From the NCBI RefSeq assembly GCF_965249985.1, contig NZ_OZ252280.1: DNA of 64,000 nt. One strand, given 5' to 3'. The notes beneath the pieces are model-generated. The model had not been told where the DNA came from and searched no databases. It worked only from the letters and a program-made list of their open reading frames with translations. The position numbers and the translations under genes are program-made. Source of the DNA: Algiphilus sp022763315. Lineage in GTDB: Bacteria; Pseudomonadota; Gammaproteobacteria; Nevskiales; Nevskiaceae. How positions within the stretch are numbered: the stretch's first letter is position 1; each line of letters opens with the position of its first letter. This document shows positions 15,347 to 23,387 of this stretch, in pieces.

Positions 15347-16366
15347 CTAGGCGGCGCCAAGGGTGGTCACACGCACCAGCAGCCAGTAACAGGCGATGCC
15401 ACCGAGCGCGTGGGTCGCAAGTTGTGCGGTCGGGGCGGTGGGCAGCCATCGTCCCAAGGCGCGCAGCAACAGCAGGGCGGCGATGAACAACAGTTGCCCC
15501 GCTTCCACCCCGAGATTGAAGCTGGCCAGTGCCCAGGCTTCGGCCGCCGGCGGGAGCCCGATGTCGGCAAGCGCGCCGGCGAAGCCGAAGCCATGCAGCA
15601 GCCCGAAGCCGAAGGCCACCGCCCACGGGAAGCGGAAAGTCCAACTCGGCGGCGCTTCGCGCCCCGGCTCCGGTGGGCCGGCGCGGGCGAGTTCCACCGC
15701 CAGCAGCAGAATCGACAGGGCGATCACCGCCTCCACCGGCGCCGGGGGCAGGCGCAGTGCGCCCAGCGTGGCCAATGACAGCGTGATGCTGTGCGCCAGC
15801 GTGAAGGCGGTGACGGTGCCGATCCACGCGCCAACGCCACGGCCGGCGCGCCACAGCACCAGCACCAGACCAAGCACGAAGAGCAGATGATCCGGGCCGG
15901 CCAGGATGTGCTCGATGCCGAGCAGGAAATAGGTCGCCACCGATGGGGTCGCGTTGCGGTCGGTCGGCGTCAGTGCGACCTCGGGCGCATCGCGGGTGGC
16001 GCGCTGATACCGCGATGCCGCGCCCGCGCGGATATGCACCAGCGCTTCCGGACGCACGCTGTTCAAGCCGTCGATGTGCAGTCGGTGCGCCTCCATGGCA
16101 GCGCTGCATTGCAGCTGCCAGCGACGGATCAGCGCCTCCTCGGTGACGGTGACCTCGGCCTGCCCACGTTGCACACAGGCCGGCCGCAAGGAGAGCTGCA
16201 AGGGCGGCAGCGTGCGCTCGCCGCGGCGCGCATCTTTGGTGAGCACTTGCAGCGTGTTCGCACCGGCGGCTTCGATGCCGATGTAGGCCATGGGTTGTTC
16301 ATGCGCCGCCGCGGGCGCGGCCAGCAGCCACGCCCACAGAAGCCCGCGTGCGGCCGCGGTCTTCAT
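15347..16366 (-). CDS. HupE/UreJ-family membrane protein, copy A
   Basis: A 339-residue protein with a signal peptide, an N-terminal extracytoplasmic domain (about residues 22-140) and about six membrane helices. The family motif is GIEHILAGPDHLLFVLGL, and the later motif is GFGLLHGFGFAGAL. HupE/UreJ proteins of hydrogenase and urease operons carry nickel or cobalt, but neither enzyme is encoded here. The start overlaps the PpiC stop by four bases (ATGA). It is joined in one operon with a metal-dependent DUF3604 protein, so supplying a metal to that protein is a reasonable inference. A second HupE with the same neighbours lies at 49053-50240. Confidence 0.88.
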   Translation of the reverse strand: MKTAAARGLLWAWLLAAPAAAHEQPMAYIGIEAAGANTLQVLTKDARRGERTLPPLQLSLRPACVQRGQAEVTVTEEALIRRWQLQCSAAMEAHRLHIDGLNSVRPEALVHIRAGAASRYQRATRDAPEVALTPTDRNATPSVATYFLLGIEHILAGPDHLLFVLGLVLVLWRAGRGVGAWIGTVTAFTLAHSITLSLATLGALRLPPAPVEAVIALSILLLAVELARAGPPEPGREAPPSWTFRFPWAVAFGFGLLHGFGFAGALADIGLPPAAEAWALASFNLGVEAGQLLFIAALLLLRALGRWLPTAPTAQLATHALGGIACYWLLVRVTTLGAA

Positions 16367-17199
16367 GAGGCGGGTGCTGCGCGACGCACGACGAATTGAC
16401 CGCGCAGCGCCTCGAGCAGCTCGGCATTCTTGCGTTCGCGCTGGAAATGTCGCACATCGTTGACCAGTGCTTCACCGGCGGATTCCACCGTGGCCGCCAC
16501 GAAGGGAAAGACCGCCTGCACCCGTACGAGATGCAGCCCCGCCGGCGAGGCCACCGGTCCGGACCACTGCTTGGGTGGCAAGGTCTGCAGCGTCTCGAAG
16601 AAGCCGCTGCCAAAACGCTTGTGAACGGCCGTGGCATCGGCCGCCGCGATCAGCGGTGGGCCGGGGAAGGGATCACCCGGCGGCAGCGTGGCGCCGGGCT
16701 CGGCGCTCCGAAGCTGGCGCAATAGCGCCTCGGCCCGCGGCGCGGCCTGTGCGCCGCGGGCAATGAAGACGTGTTCGAAGCGGATGCGGGGCGGCTGCCC
16801 GTAGCGCTCCGGGTGGGCCTGCAGGTGCGCCCGCAGGGCTTCCTGTGTGGGTTCGGGCAGCGGGTGCGTGTCCTCCAACAGAAAGCGCATCTTGCGGATC
16901 AGCTGGCGGCGGATGATCTGGTCGTCCTGGTCCAGCCCAAGGGCGCGGGCCTGGCGGAAAAGTGCCTCGTTGCGCACCCAGTGGTCGACCATGCGGTCGA
17001 GTTCCTCGGCCGTAGGCGGGCGGTGCTCACGCGTCTGGAAATCGGCGCGCAGGGCGTCGATGCGTTGCCCGCTGACCACGATCTCGCGGTCCGCACCGAT
17101 GTCGGTGAGCGCATGGTCCAGCGCGAACAGCGCGCCGCCGATGAGCGCGAAGACGACCAAGGGTTCGCGCAGCCAGCACCTGGACGTCCTAGAAGGCAT
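16363..17199 (-). CDS. PpiC-type peptidyl-prolyl isomerase, membrane-anchored, copy A
   Basis: A 278-residue protein with one N-terminal membrane anchor (REPLVVFALIGGALFALDHAL), a SurA-like helical segment (TAEELDRMVDHWVRNEALFRQARALGL) and a parvulin domain from about residue 140 (RIRFEHVFIARGAQA... KQWSGPVASPAGLHLVRVQAV). It should catalyse proline isomerisation in the periplasm and help fold exported partners. The ATG at 17199 lies within the last codons of the DUF1302 gene (11-bp overlap); the start of the frame 51 nt further upstream would not give a signal anchor at the N-terminus. Probable clients are the DUF1302 barrel and DUF3604 protein of the same operon. Confidence 0.85.
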   Translation of the reverse strand: MPSRTSRCWLREPLVVFALIGGALFALDHALTDIGADREIVVSGQRIDALRADFQTREHRPPTAEELDRMVDHWVRNEALFRQARALGLDQDDQIIRRQLIRKMRFLLEDTHPLPEPTQEALRAHLQAHPERYGQPPRIRFEHVFIARGAQAAPRAEALLRQLRSAEPGATLPPGDPFPGPPLIAAADATAVHKRFGSGFFETLQTLPPKQWSGPVASPAGLHLVRVQAVFPFVAATVESAGEALVNDVRHFQRERKNAELLEALRGQFVVRRAAPAS

Positions 17200-19432
17200 A
17201 GGCCAAGGATGCGGTGATGTGGTCGCGGTCCGAGCGCAGATTGCGATCACCGGCCCCGGTGAACAGGGTGTAGTCGATGGTGGTGGTGAGATTCCGCGTC
17301 AGGCGTGCCTGAAAACCCGCGGTGAGTTTGATCTGTCCTTCGACGAAGTTCTGGATGGGGGAGGCGGAGGTGCCCCGCACGTCGTGCTCGAAGAGCGCGC
17401 GCGGAATGACGGTCATTCCGAACAAGGCGTCGTGATAGGTCGGCAACAGCAGGATGCGATAGCCCCAGGCGAAGTCGTCTGCGAAAAGGTCCGGGTCCGC
17501 CTGTTCCGGATTCACGCGGCGCGGATCGGGCACGCCGTCGCTGCCACTACCGTCCGCACCTGGGCTGAAATGGGTATTGGTGGCGCCGGAGCCTTCGATC
17601 TGCAGGCGGTCCAGCGCGGGCAGGTCGAAGATCTGGGTTGCGCCCACCTCGACCGCCACCAGGATCTGGTCGGCCCCGATCCAGTTGCTGGCCGAAAGGG
17701 CGCGAATGGCGGTGAAGCTCGCCTGCCCAATGGACAGCCGCTCGTAGCCTGTCACGCGCTCGTTCGCCGACACCGGGTCGCGCCGAAAGCGCGTCTGAAG
17801 GAAATCCGGCGCCGCCGAGCGCGCCCCGGGCACGGTGAAGATGCTGGCCGCTCCGAGGGGAATGCCCACGTCCTCCGCTGGGAAGGCCGGCTGCAGCGAC
17901 GCGAACAGGACGTCCCGGGTGGCGACCTGCACCGGCTGATTGGGGCTGTAGGCGATCTCCCCGGCGAAGGACCAGCGACCAAGGTTGGTGGTGCCGCTGA
18001 AGCCGTAGAGCTGGATGTCTTCCGGAAAATCGAGGAAGGGACGGATCGTGTCCACCGGCAAGGCTTCCTGTCCGATCTCGGGGACGCCCGGAATCTGCGC
18101 GGCGATGGTGTCGATCAGGGTGTCGTTGATCACATTGGCGTCGCCGGCGAAGCCACCGCAGGCCAGCAAGGATTGGGCGAAGGCAATCTGCTGCGTTGCC
18201 GACTCGAGCGCACCACCGCTATCGGGCAAGGCCTCCAGCAACAGCGGAAGCACCGCGCCGAGGTCGCCAGCGGCGATCTGGTTGGCGTTGCGCAGGCAGC
18301 TTCCGTCCGCGGCGATGACACTCAGATAGGGAAGGCGGCTGTGGTAGTTCATGCCGTAGAAGCTCAGTTCCGATCCGCCATTGAGCCATTCGGCGTAGTA
18401 GTTCAGTCGCAGTCCGAACTGGCCCCCATCGCGCGGCGCGCCGAAATCCTCGTCGAGCACATAGGCCGTGCGCGTCGCGCCGCTGAGCAGGCGGGACAGC
18501 CCCGCAGGCTGGAATTGCCGGTTCGGATCCTCCGGATACTGCCCGATGCCGATGGTCAGGTTGGTCGGGCCGTCGCCCGCGCCGGCAATGTCGTTGGTCG
18601 ACAGAAAGGAGCCGGCCGCGTCGGGTTCGGTGGGCTCCCAGTCATACTGGTAGAAGGCGCTGACGGAGACATTGGCCGAGTATTCATAGTCGGCGATCAC
18701 CATGCCCACCGGCAGAAAGGCGTTCTTCAGCCGTGTGCCGGGCTGACGCAGCAACCGCGCGCTGAGCGGGTTGATCTGGTTCAGGCTGCTGAATACCAGG
18801 AAGGTGGATTCGCCCCAGCGCAGGATCTGCTGGCCCACGGACAGTCGCATTCGGCCGTCGAAGCCTGGCACGGGCGCGCTGACGAAGGCCTCCAGCAACC
18901 GCGTCTGACGGCCCAAGTCCTCCTCCAGATCCTCCCGACGCGGGACGCGCTCAGGCTGGAACAGCGTGTTCTCGTTGAAGGTCAGAAAATCGCTGTTGTA
19001 GGGGTCGTAGTAGGCGAGGCCGGTGAACTTCGCGCCCACCTCGCCCCAGAACAGGCGGATCTCGGGCTGGTACTGCGCTGTGGCGTAGACGATATCGCCC
19101 TGGGCGTAGTTGAGATTGCCGTCGTCGCCATTGACGTTGTAGCCGCCGCGCGCGTCCACCAGCCGCTGATTCGGGGCTGGATCCCCCGTCAGCGACATGC
19201 AGTCGTCCTCCACGCACAGGCGTTCCTGGCCGGGTACGTTGAGCTTGGCCAGCAAGGCGTTGTTGCGGTCCTCCAGGCGCCAGCTGGCCCCCACGGCGAC
19301 GCGCTGGTTGATGCGGATGTCGACGTCGCCCAGGCGGAAATCCGCCGCCTGTGCCGGCGCTGCGCCCAGTCCCATGCCGACGGCGAGGGCCATCAATAAC
19401 CGCCAGCCATCCCTGCTACGACTCTCCCCCAT
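17189..19432 (-). CDS. DUF1302 outer-membrane protein
   Basis: A 747-residue protein with a cleavable signal (about residues 1-29, ending AQA) and a long beta-strand-rich body closing with the outer-membrane-type terminal residues HITASLAYAF. The DUF1302 start, FRLGDVDIRINQRVAVGASWRLEDRN, is clear. Members occur in proteobacteria that use hydrophobic substrates such as steroids, alkanes and aromatics, usually with a DUF1329 partner, which is absent here. Transport or sensing of a hydrophobic compound at the outer membrane is therefore a family-based suggestion. It heads the operon with PpiC, HupE and DUF3604. Two TTGAC-N3-CTGTAAA elements lie in its upstream region. Confidence 0.85.
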   Translation of the reverse strand: MGESRSRDGWRLLMALAVGMGLGAAPAQAADFRLGDVDIRINQRVAVGASWRLEDRNNALLAKLNVPGQERLCVEDDCMSLTGDPAPNQRLVDARGGYNVNGDDGNLNYAQGDIVYATAQYQPEIRLFWGEVGAKFTGLAYYDPYNSDFLTFNENTLFQPERVPRREDLEEDLGRQTRLLEAFVSAPVPGFDGRMRLSVGQQILRWGESTFLVFSSLNQINPLSARLLRQPGTRLKNAFLPVGMVIADYEYSANVSVSAFYQYDWEPTEPDAAGSFLSTNDIAGAGDGPTNLTIGIGQYPEDPNRQFQPAGLSRLLSGATRTAYVLDEDFGAPRDGGQFGLRLNYYAEWLNGGSELSFYGMNYHSRLPYLSVIAADGSCLRNANQIAAGDLGAVLPLLLEALPDSGGALESATQQIAFAQSLLACGGFAGDANVINDTLIDTIAAQIPGVPEIGQEALPVDTIRPFLDFPEDIQLYGFSGTTNLGRWSFAGEIAYSPNQPVQVATRDVLFASLQPAFPAEDVGIPLGAASIFTVPGARSAAPDFLQTRFRRDPVSANERVTGYERLSIGQASFTAIRALSASNWIGADQILVAVEVGATQIFDLPALDRLQIEGSGATNTHFSPGADGSGSDGVPDPRRVNPEQADPDLFADDFAWGYRILLLPTYHDALFGMTVIPRALFEHDVRGTSASPIQNFVEGQIKLTAGFQARLTRNLTTTIDYTLFTGAGDRNLRSDRDHITASLAYAF

Positions 19433-19519
19433 GCGCTTGGTCTCCTCGCGTCCTGCCCTGTGGGCATGGTTGGCCGCACCTCTTCGGGGGGCCTTATGTT
19501 TGCGTAATATCCCGAAAAT

Positions 19520-19534
19520 TTGACGACCTGTAAA
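19520..19534. promoter_or_regulatory. Putative operator element, first copy
   Basis: The 15-mer TTGACGACCTGTAAA lies between the divergent DUF1302 and SDR genes. It matches TTGACAGTCTGTAAA 76 bp to the right at 12 of 15 positions. The repeated TTGAC-N3-CTGTAAA form suggests a regulator site. Confidence 0.4.
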
Positions 19535-19590
19535 GCGGTCGCGGCCACGGCCTGCGATGCGCCGATGGCCCAGTGGCGCAGGGAGCGTCT

Positions 19591-19614
19591 TTTATTTGAC
19601 AGTCTGTAAATAAA
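19591..19614. promoter_or_regulatory. Inverted-repeat operator between divergent DUF1302 and SDR operons
   Basis: TTTATTTGACAG and CTGTAAATAAA face each other with only one extra base, making a 24-bp imperfect palindrome of the kind bound by TetR-family repressors. It contains the second TTGAC-N3-CTGTAAA element (19596-19610). A TetR-family gene lies 5 kb away (24530-25180), but its target is not known. Confidence 0.5.
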
Positions 19615-19681
19615 TCGCGCAGCATGGTTGCCATGGGAAGGATCTGCACAGGCGCGGATGCCGGGGCAAGGGGGAGGGGAG

Positions 19682-20527
19682 ATGCTGAACCGATTCCACA
19701 ACAAGATCTGCGTGATTACCGGGGGCTCCAGCGGCATCGGCTACAGCGTGGCCGAGGCGCTGGCGCGCGACGGCGCCCGTCTGCTGCTGGTCGCCCGACA
19801 GCAAGCGCTGCTGGAGCAGGCGGCGACCCGTCTGCGTGCGCTGGGTGCGGCGGAGGTCCGTATCTGTAGCGCAGACGTGACGAAGACGGATCAACTTGCC
19901 GGTATCGCCCAGGCCGTTTCGGAGATGGGCGAGGCCGCGGATCTGATCGTCACCAGTGCCGGTGTGGTCAGTGCCGGATTGTTCGAGGATGTCCCGCTGG
20001 AGGAGTGGCGCCGCCTGCACGAGGTCAATGTCATCGGTCTGGTGGCGGTGCTGCAGACGCTGCTGCCCGCCATGCGCGCCCGCGCCAAGGCCGGTGGCGG
20101 GGGCGGGCACATCGTCAACATCGCCTCGGCGGCGGGGCTGGTGGGCTTTCCAGGTATGGCCGCCTACGGTGCGACCAAGGCGGCGGTGACCGGCTTGAGC
20201 GAAAGCCTGCGCGCCGAGCTGTCCGGCCTCGGTATTGGTGTCACCGCCGTCTGTCCTGGCTTCGTGCAGACGCCCATTGCCGACAAGATCACGCTGTTCG
20301 GCCGCATGGATACACCGCGCACGCGCAAGATGATCGGGCAGTGGTTCCAGCGCAATGATCTATCGCCCGAGCGCGTCGCCGCAGCCACCCTGGCCGCGGT
20401 GCGGCGTGATCGTGCACTGGTGGTGGTGGGCAAGGATGCGAGCTCCGGCTACTGGACCAAGCGATTCGCACCCGGGATTCTGCGCATGGTGCTGCGCCGG
20501 GCCGGTGGCGCCTCGGCCACCACCTGA
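19682..20527 (+). CDS. Short-chain dehydrogenase/reductase
   Basis: A 281-residue SDR. The cofactor motif is TGGSSGIG (13-20), and the catalytic set is Ser149, Tyr162 and Lys166 (YGATK). Length and a C-terminal basic segment (KRFAPGILRMVLRRAGG) suggest loose membrane contact. The ATG at 19682 is chosen for the GGGGAGGGG ribosome-binding site just before it; the frame opens 54 nt earlier but without such a site. It is the first gene of a plus-strand run with an MBL hydrolase, two long GST-like proteins and a thioesterase, all suited to processing hydrophobic or acyl compounds. The N-terminal segment resembles 3-ketosphinganine reductases, but the substrate is uncertain. Confidence 0.88.
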   Translation: MLNRFHNKICVITGGSSGIGYSVAEALARDGARLLLVARQQALLEQAATRLRALGAAEVRICSADVTKTDQLAGIAQAVSEMGEAADLIVTSAGVVSAGLFEDVPLEEWRRLHEVNVIGLVAVLQTLLPAMRARAKAGGGGGHIVNIASAAGLVGFPGMAAYGATKAAVTGLSESLRAELSGLGIGVTAVCPGFVQTPIADKITLFGRMDTPRTRKMIGQWFQRNDLSPERVAAATLAAVRRDRALVVVGKDASSGYWTKRFAPGILRMVLRRAGGASATT

Positions 20528-20541
20528 GCAGGGAGGTCGCC

Positions 20542-21621
20542 ATGTGGAAGAAAGGGGTGGTGATTGTTGCCGTTTTGCTGGCCGTTCTGGTCGGGCTGTT
20601 CCTGCATTTCGAGGACCGCATCGTCCGGCGTGTCGTGTTTCAGCAGGCGCTGGCCACCATCCAGGCAGAGAGTCTTGAGCGCATGGGTGAGGGCCTGCAC
20701 GTGGTGCTCTGCGGCTCCGGCTCGCCGCTGCCGGACCCGACCCGCGCCGGCCCCTGCGCATTGGTGATCGCAGGCGAGCAGGTGCTGATGGTCGACGTCG
20801 GATCGGGCAGCATGCGTAACCTCGGCCCCATGGGCATTCCGCCGGGGCGGGTCGACGCCTTGCTGCTGACCCATTTCCATTCCGACCATATCGACGGTAT
20901 CGGCGAGTTGATGCTGCAGCGCTGGGCCGGAGGCAGTCATACCGCGCCATTGCCCGTGATCGCGCCGGAAGGGGTCACCCCCATCGTCGAGGGCTTCAAT
21001 CAGGCCTACCGTACCGATATCGGCTACCGCATTGCGCATCACGGTGAAGCGGTCGTGCCGCCCAGCGGCGCCGGCGCCCGGGCGCGTCCCTTTGCGCTGC
21101 CGCCAGCGGAAGGGCGCGTGGTGCTGCAGCAGGACGGACTGACCGTCACCGCCTTTCCGGTCGATCACGCGCCGGTGGAGCCGTCGGTGGGTTACCGCTT
21201 CGACTACCAGGGGCGCAGTGCGCTCATCAGCGGCGATACCAAGGCTTCGGAGGTGGTGCGTCGCCACGCGCAGGGCGTGGATCTGTTGGTGCATGAAGCC
21301 TTGGCCTCGGATCTTGTCGCGATTCTGACCGAGGCCGCCGAGGCGGCTGGAGAAGCGGAGCTGGCCACCATCACACGCGATATCCTCGACTACCACACGA
21401 GCCCGGTGGAGGCCGCCCGCATCGCCGCGCAGGCCGAGGTCGGGCATCTGCTCTACACCCACATCGTTCCGCAACTGCCGGTGGCCCTGCTCGAACGCCA
21501 GTTTCTGAAAGGGGTGGATGCCGTCTTCGATGGGCCGGTCACGGTCGGCGAGGACGGCCTCTGGGTATCCCTGCCGGCCAAGAGCACGGCGATCCGCGTC
21601 GAGCAGCTGCTGCGCTGGTAG
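20542..21621 (+). CDS. Membrane-anchored metallo-beta-lactamase-fold hydrolase
   Basis: A 359-residue protein. An N-terminal membrane helix (about residues 5-21, GVVIVAVLLAVLVGLFL) is followed by an MBL fold of the RNase Z/arylsulfatase-like branch. The first metal motif is HFHSDH (111-116); further ligands are probably in VTAFPVDHAPVEP, ALISGDTKAS and LLYTHIVPQLP. Exported or anchored members act on esters or sulfates; the RNA-processing role of true RNase Z is unlikely for a membrane-anchored form. It follows the SDR by 14 bp and precedes a GST-like gene by 32 bp, so it is probably co-transcribed. Confidence 0.83.
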   Translation: MWKKGVVIVAVLLAVLVGLFLHFEDRIVRRVVFQQALATIQAESLERMGEGLHVVLCGSGSPLPDPTRAGPCALVIAGEQVLMVDVGSGSMRNLGPMGIPPGRVDALLLTHFHSDHIDGIGELMLQRWAGGSHTAPLPVIAPEGVTPIVEGFNQAYRTDIGYRIAHHGEAVVPPSGAGARARPFALPPAEGRVVLQQDGLTVTAFPVDHAPVEPSVGYRFDYQGRSALISGDTKASEVVRRHAQGVDLLVHEALASDLVAILTEAAEAAGEAELATITRDILDYHTSPVEAARIAAQAEVGHLLYTHIVPQLPVALLERQFLKGVDAVFDGPVTVGEDGLWVSLPAKSTAIRVEQLLRW

Positions 21622-21653
21622 GCCCGGCAATGTTCTTTTTTCGCGAGGCTCCG

Positions 21654-22784
21654 ATGACCAAGCCCTTTCTGCTGTACGGCTGGCAGCTGTCCTACTTCAG
21701 CGGCAAGGCCCGCGCCTATCTGCGCTACAAGCAGATTCCCTTCCGTGAACGCGAGGTGGACGGCTACACCTTGATGCGGCGGATTCCGCGCAAGACCGGG
21801 AGCAGCCCGGTCATGCCGGTAGTGGTCACGCCGGAAGGGGAATGGCTGCAGGACACCACCCACATCATCGAGACGCTGGAGCAACGCTTTCTGACACCTT
21901 CGGTCTATCCCGAGTCGGCGGCCCTGCGCGTGCTCGCGCAATTGCTGGAGGCCTGGGCGGACGAGTGGTGGATTCCCATCGCGATGCACTACCGCTGGTC
22001 CTATCCCGAAAACGAGGCGCTGTTTCTGAAGGAGGCCGGGCGCGCCCTTGTGCCCTTTGCCCCCGCATTCCTGCAGCGTCGGCTCGCGCGCCGACCGGCC
22101 ACCCTGCTGAAGAGCTATCTCCCCGGCGTCGGCGTCGTGCCCGCGCAATTCGACCTGATGGAACGCTGGACGGAGGCCATGCTCGATGCCCTTGATCAGC
22201 ATTTCGCGCACCACGACTTTCTGCTCGGTGGCCGTCCCTGTGTGGCCGACTTCGCCCTCATCGGCCCGCTCTATGCGCATCTCGCCCGCGACCCGTGGCC
22301 CAAGCGCGCCCTGATCGCACCGCGTCCCCATCTGCAGGCCTGGGTGGCGCGCACCCACGAGGGCGCACCGGGTGACGGGGCGCTGTTCGACATCGCGAAT
22401 CTGCCCGAGACTTTGCAGCCGGTCCTGCGCGCACTGCGTGACGAATTCCTGCCCATGGTGCTCGGCATACGCGATGCCGTACAGCGCCATGCGCAGGCGG
22501 GGGCAGCGCGGAAGCCGCGTCTGCCGCGCGCCCTCGAATCCATCGATTTCCCCATGGCGGACGGCCGTTTCCGCCGTTTGGCCATGCCCTACACGCTGTG
22601 GATGATGCAGGGCGTACAGCGCGGCTATCGGGCGCTCGACGAGGCGCAGCGCGCCGCGCTGTGTGCCGCCATCGGCAGCGGTGCGGCAGCCGAGGCGTTG
22701 GCGGCCGACGTGGGGCCGGCGCTGCAGCGTACCGGCCTGCGCGTGCGCTGGGCGGAAGCGCGCGGCGGCGCCCGCAGGCGGTAG
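21654..22784 (+). CDS. Extended glutathione S-transferase-like protein 1
   Basis: A 376-residue protein with an N-terminal thioredoxin-like GST domain (LYGWQLSYFSGKARAYLRYKQIPF, about residues 6-29). The later PVMPVVVTPEGEWLQDTTHIIETLE holds the cis-Pro and the DT pair in the glutathione-binding position. A GST C-terminal helical domain follows, with FLLGGRPCVADFALIGPLYAHL. It is about 150 residues longer than an ordinary GST; the extra C-terminal part has a helical region ending LRVRWAEARGG. ATG 21654 follows a GAGG site. Two more proteins of the same build lie at 23388-24515 and 53386-54411, always near DUF3604/HupE genes. A detoxifying or isomerase role is inferred. Confidence 0.8.
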   Translation: MTKPFLLYGWQLSYFSGKARAYLRYKQIPFREREVDGYTLMRRIPRKTGSSPVMPVVVTPEGEWLQDTTHIIETLEQRFLTPSVYPESAALRVLAQLLEAWADEWWIPIAMHYRWSYPENEALFLKEAGRALVPFAPAFLQRRLARRPATLLKSYLPGVGVVPAQFDLMERWTEAMLDALDQHFAHHDFLLGGRPCVADFALIGPLYAHLARDPWPKRALIAPRPHLQAWVARTHEGAPGDGALFDIANLPETLQPVLRALRDEFLPMVLGIRDAVQRHAQAGAARKPRLPRALESIDFPMADGRFRRLAMPYTLWMMQGVQRGYRALDEAQRAALCAAIGSGAAAEALAADVGPALQRTGLRVRWAEARGGARRR

Positions 22785-22812
22785 GCTACGGCCTTTGTCA
22801 CTGGAAGATCGC

Positions 22813-23361
22813 ATGTCCCTGAAGCAACGTTTTGCATCCGCCTCCCACGCCGCCATAACGCAGGCTCAGCAATGGGGTGTCCCGGTCGAGGATCTGGAGC
22901 GCGTCGTCGACCAGCGCCTGCAGCCCTTGCTGGTCAAGCATCTGTCGCGATTCGTGATCCCCTTCGTGCGCCGGTCCGGCGCGCGGGTCGTGGCATTGGC
23001 GCCGGGGCGGGTGGTCTGCCGCATGCCGCTGCGCGGCAACGTCAATCACATCGGCACCATGTACGCCGGTGCGCTGTTCACCCTGGCCGAATTCCCCGGC
23101 GGCCCGTTGATGCTGGCTACCTTTGGCATGCGCCGCTTCATCCCGATTGTGACCGCCCTCGACATGCAGTTCGTGCGCGCCGCCAAGAGCGATGTCACCG
23201 TCGAACTCACGCTGACGGCCGAAGAGGCGGAGCGTATCGAGGCCGAGACCTTGGCCGAAGGCAAATCGGAATTCGAGGTGCGCGGGGAGTTGAAGGATGC
23301 CCAGGGCGAGGTGGTCGCGCTCAGCCGCGCGATCTACCAGATGCGCCCCAAGCGCCGCTGA
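22813..23361 (+). CDS. DUF4442 hot-dog thioesterase-like protein
   Basis: A 182-residue protein with a hot-dog fold of the DUF4442 type. The characteristic stretch is GNVNHIGTMYAGALFTLAEFPGGPLMLATFG, in which the Asn and Glu positions correspond to acyl-CoA thioesterase active-site residues. VTALDMQFVRAAKSDVTVELTL continues the sheet. It probably hydrolyses an acyl-CoA or acyl-carrier thioester in the cytoplasm. It sits between two GST-like genes (28 bp after the first, 26 bp before the second), indicating one operon for the processing of acyl compounds. The start at 22813 leaves out a longer frame that overlaps the previous gene in a different phase. Confidence 0.8.
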   Translation: MSLKQRFASASHAAITQAQQWGVPVEDLERVVDQRLQPLLVKHLSRFVIPFVRRSGARVVALAPGRVVCRMPLRGNVNHIGTMYAGALFTLAEFPGGPLMLATFGMRRFIPIVTALDMQFVRAAKSDVTVELTLTAEEAERIEAETLAEGKSEFEVRGELKDAQGEVVALSRAIYQMRPKRR

Positions 23362-23387
23362 TCGCCGCTTCCCCCACTAGGCCCCGC

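Noticed and set aside
15333..16109. The DUF3604 copy A frame stays open for another 259 codons upstream.
   Set aside because: This part overlaps the HupE gene in another phase and reads as Arg/Ala-rich shadow sequence; the lipoprotein signal at 15332 marks the true start.
15347..16366. Taking HupE/UreJ as evidence of a hydrogenase or urease locus.
   Set aside because: No structural or maturation genes for either enzyme occur in the window, and both HupE copies pair with DUF3604 and PpiC.
16847..19399. A plus-strand frame of 850 codons opposite DUF1302.
   Set aside because: It is antisense to a well-supported outer-membrane protein gene and has no recognisable domain; long antisense frames are common in high-GC DNA.
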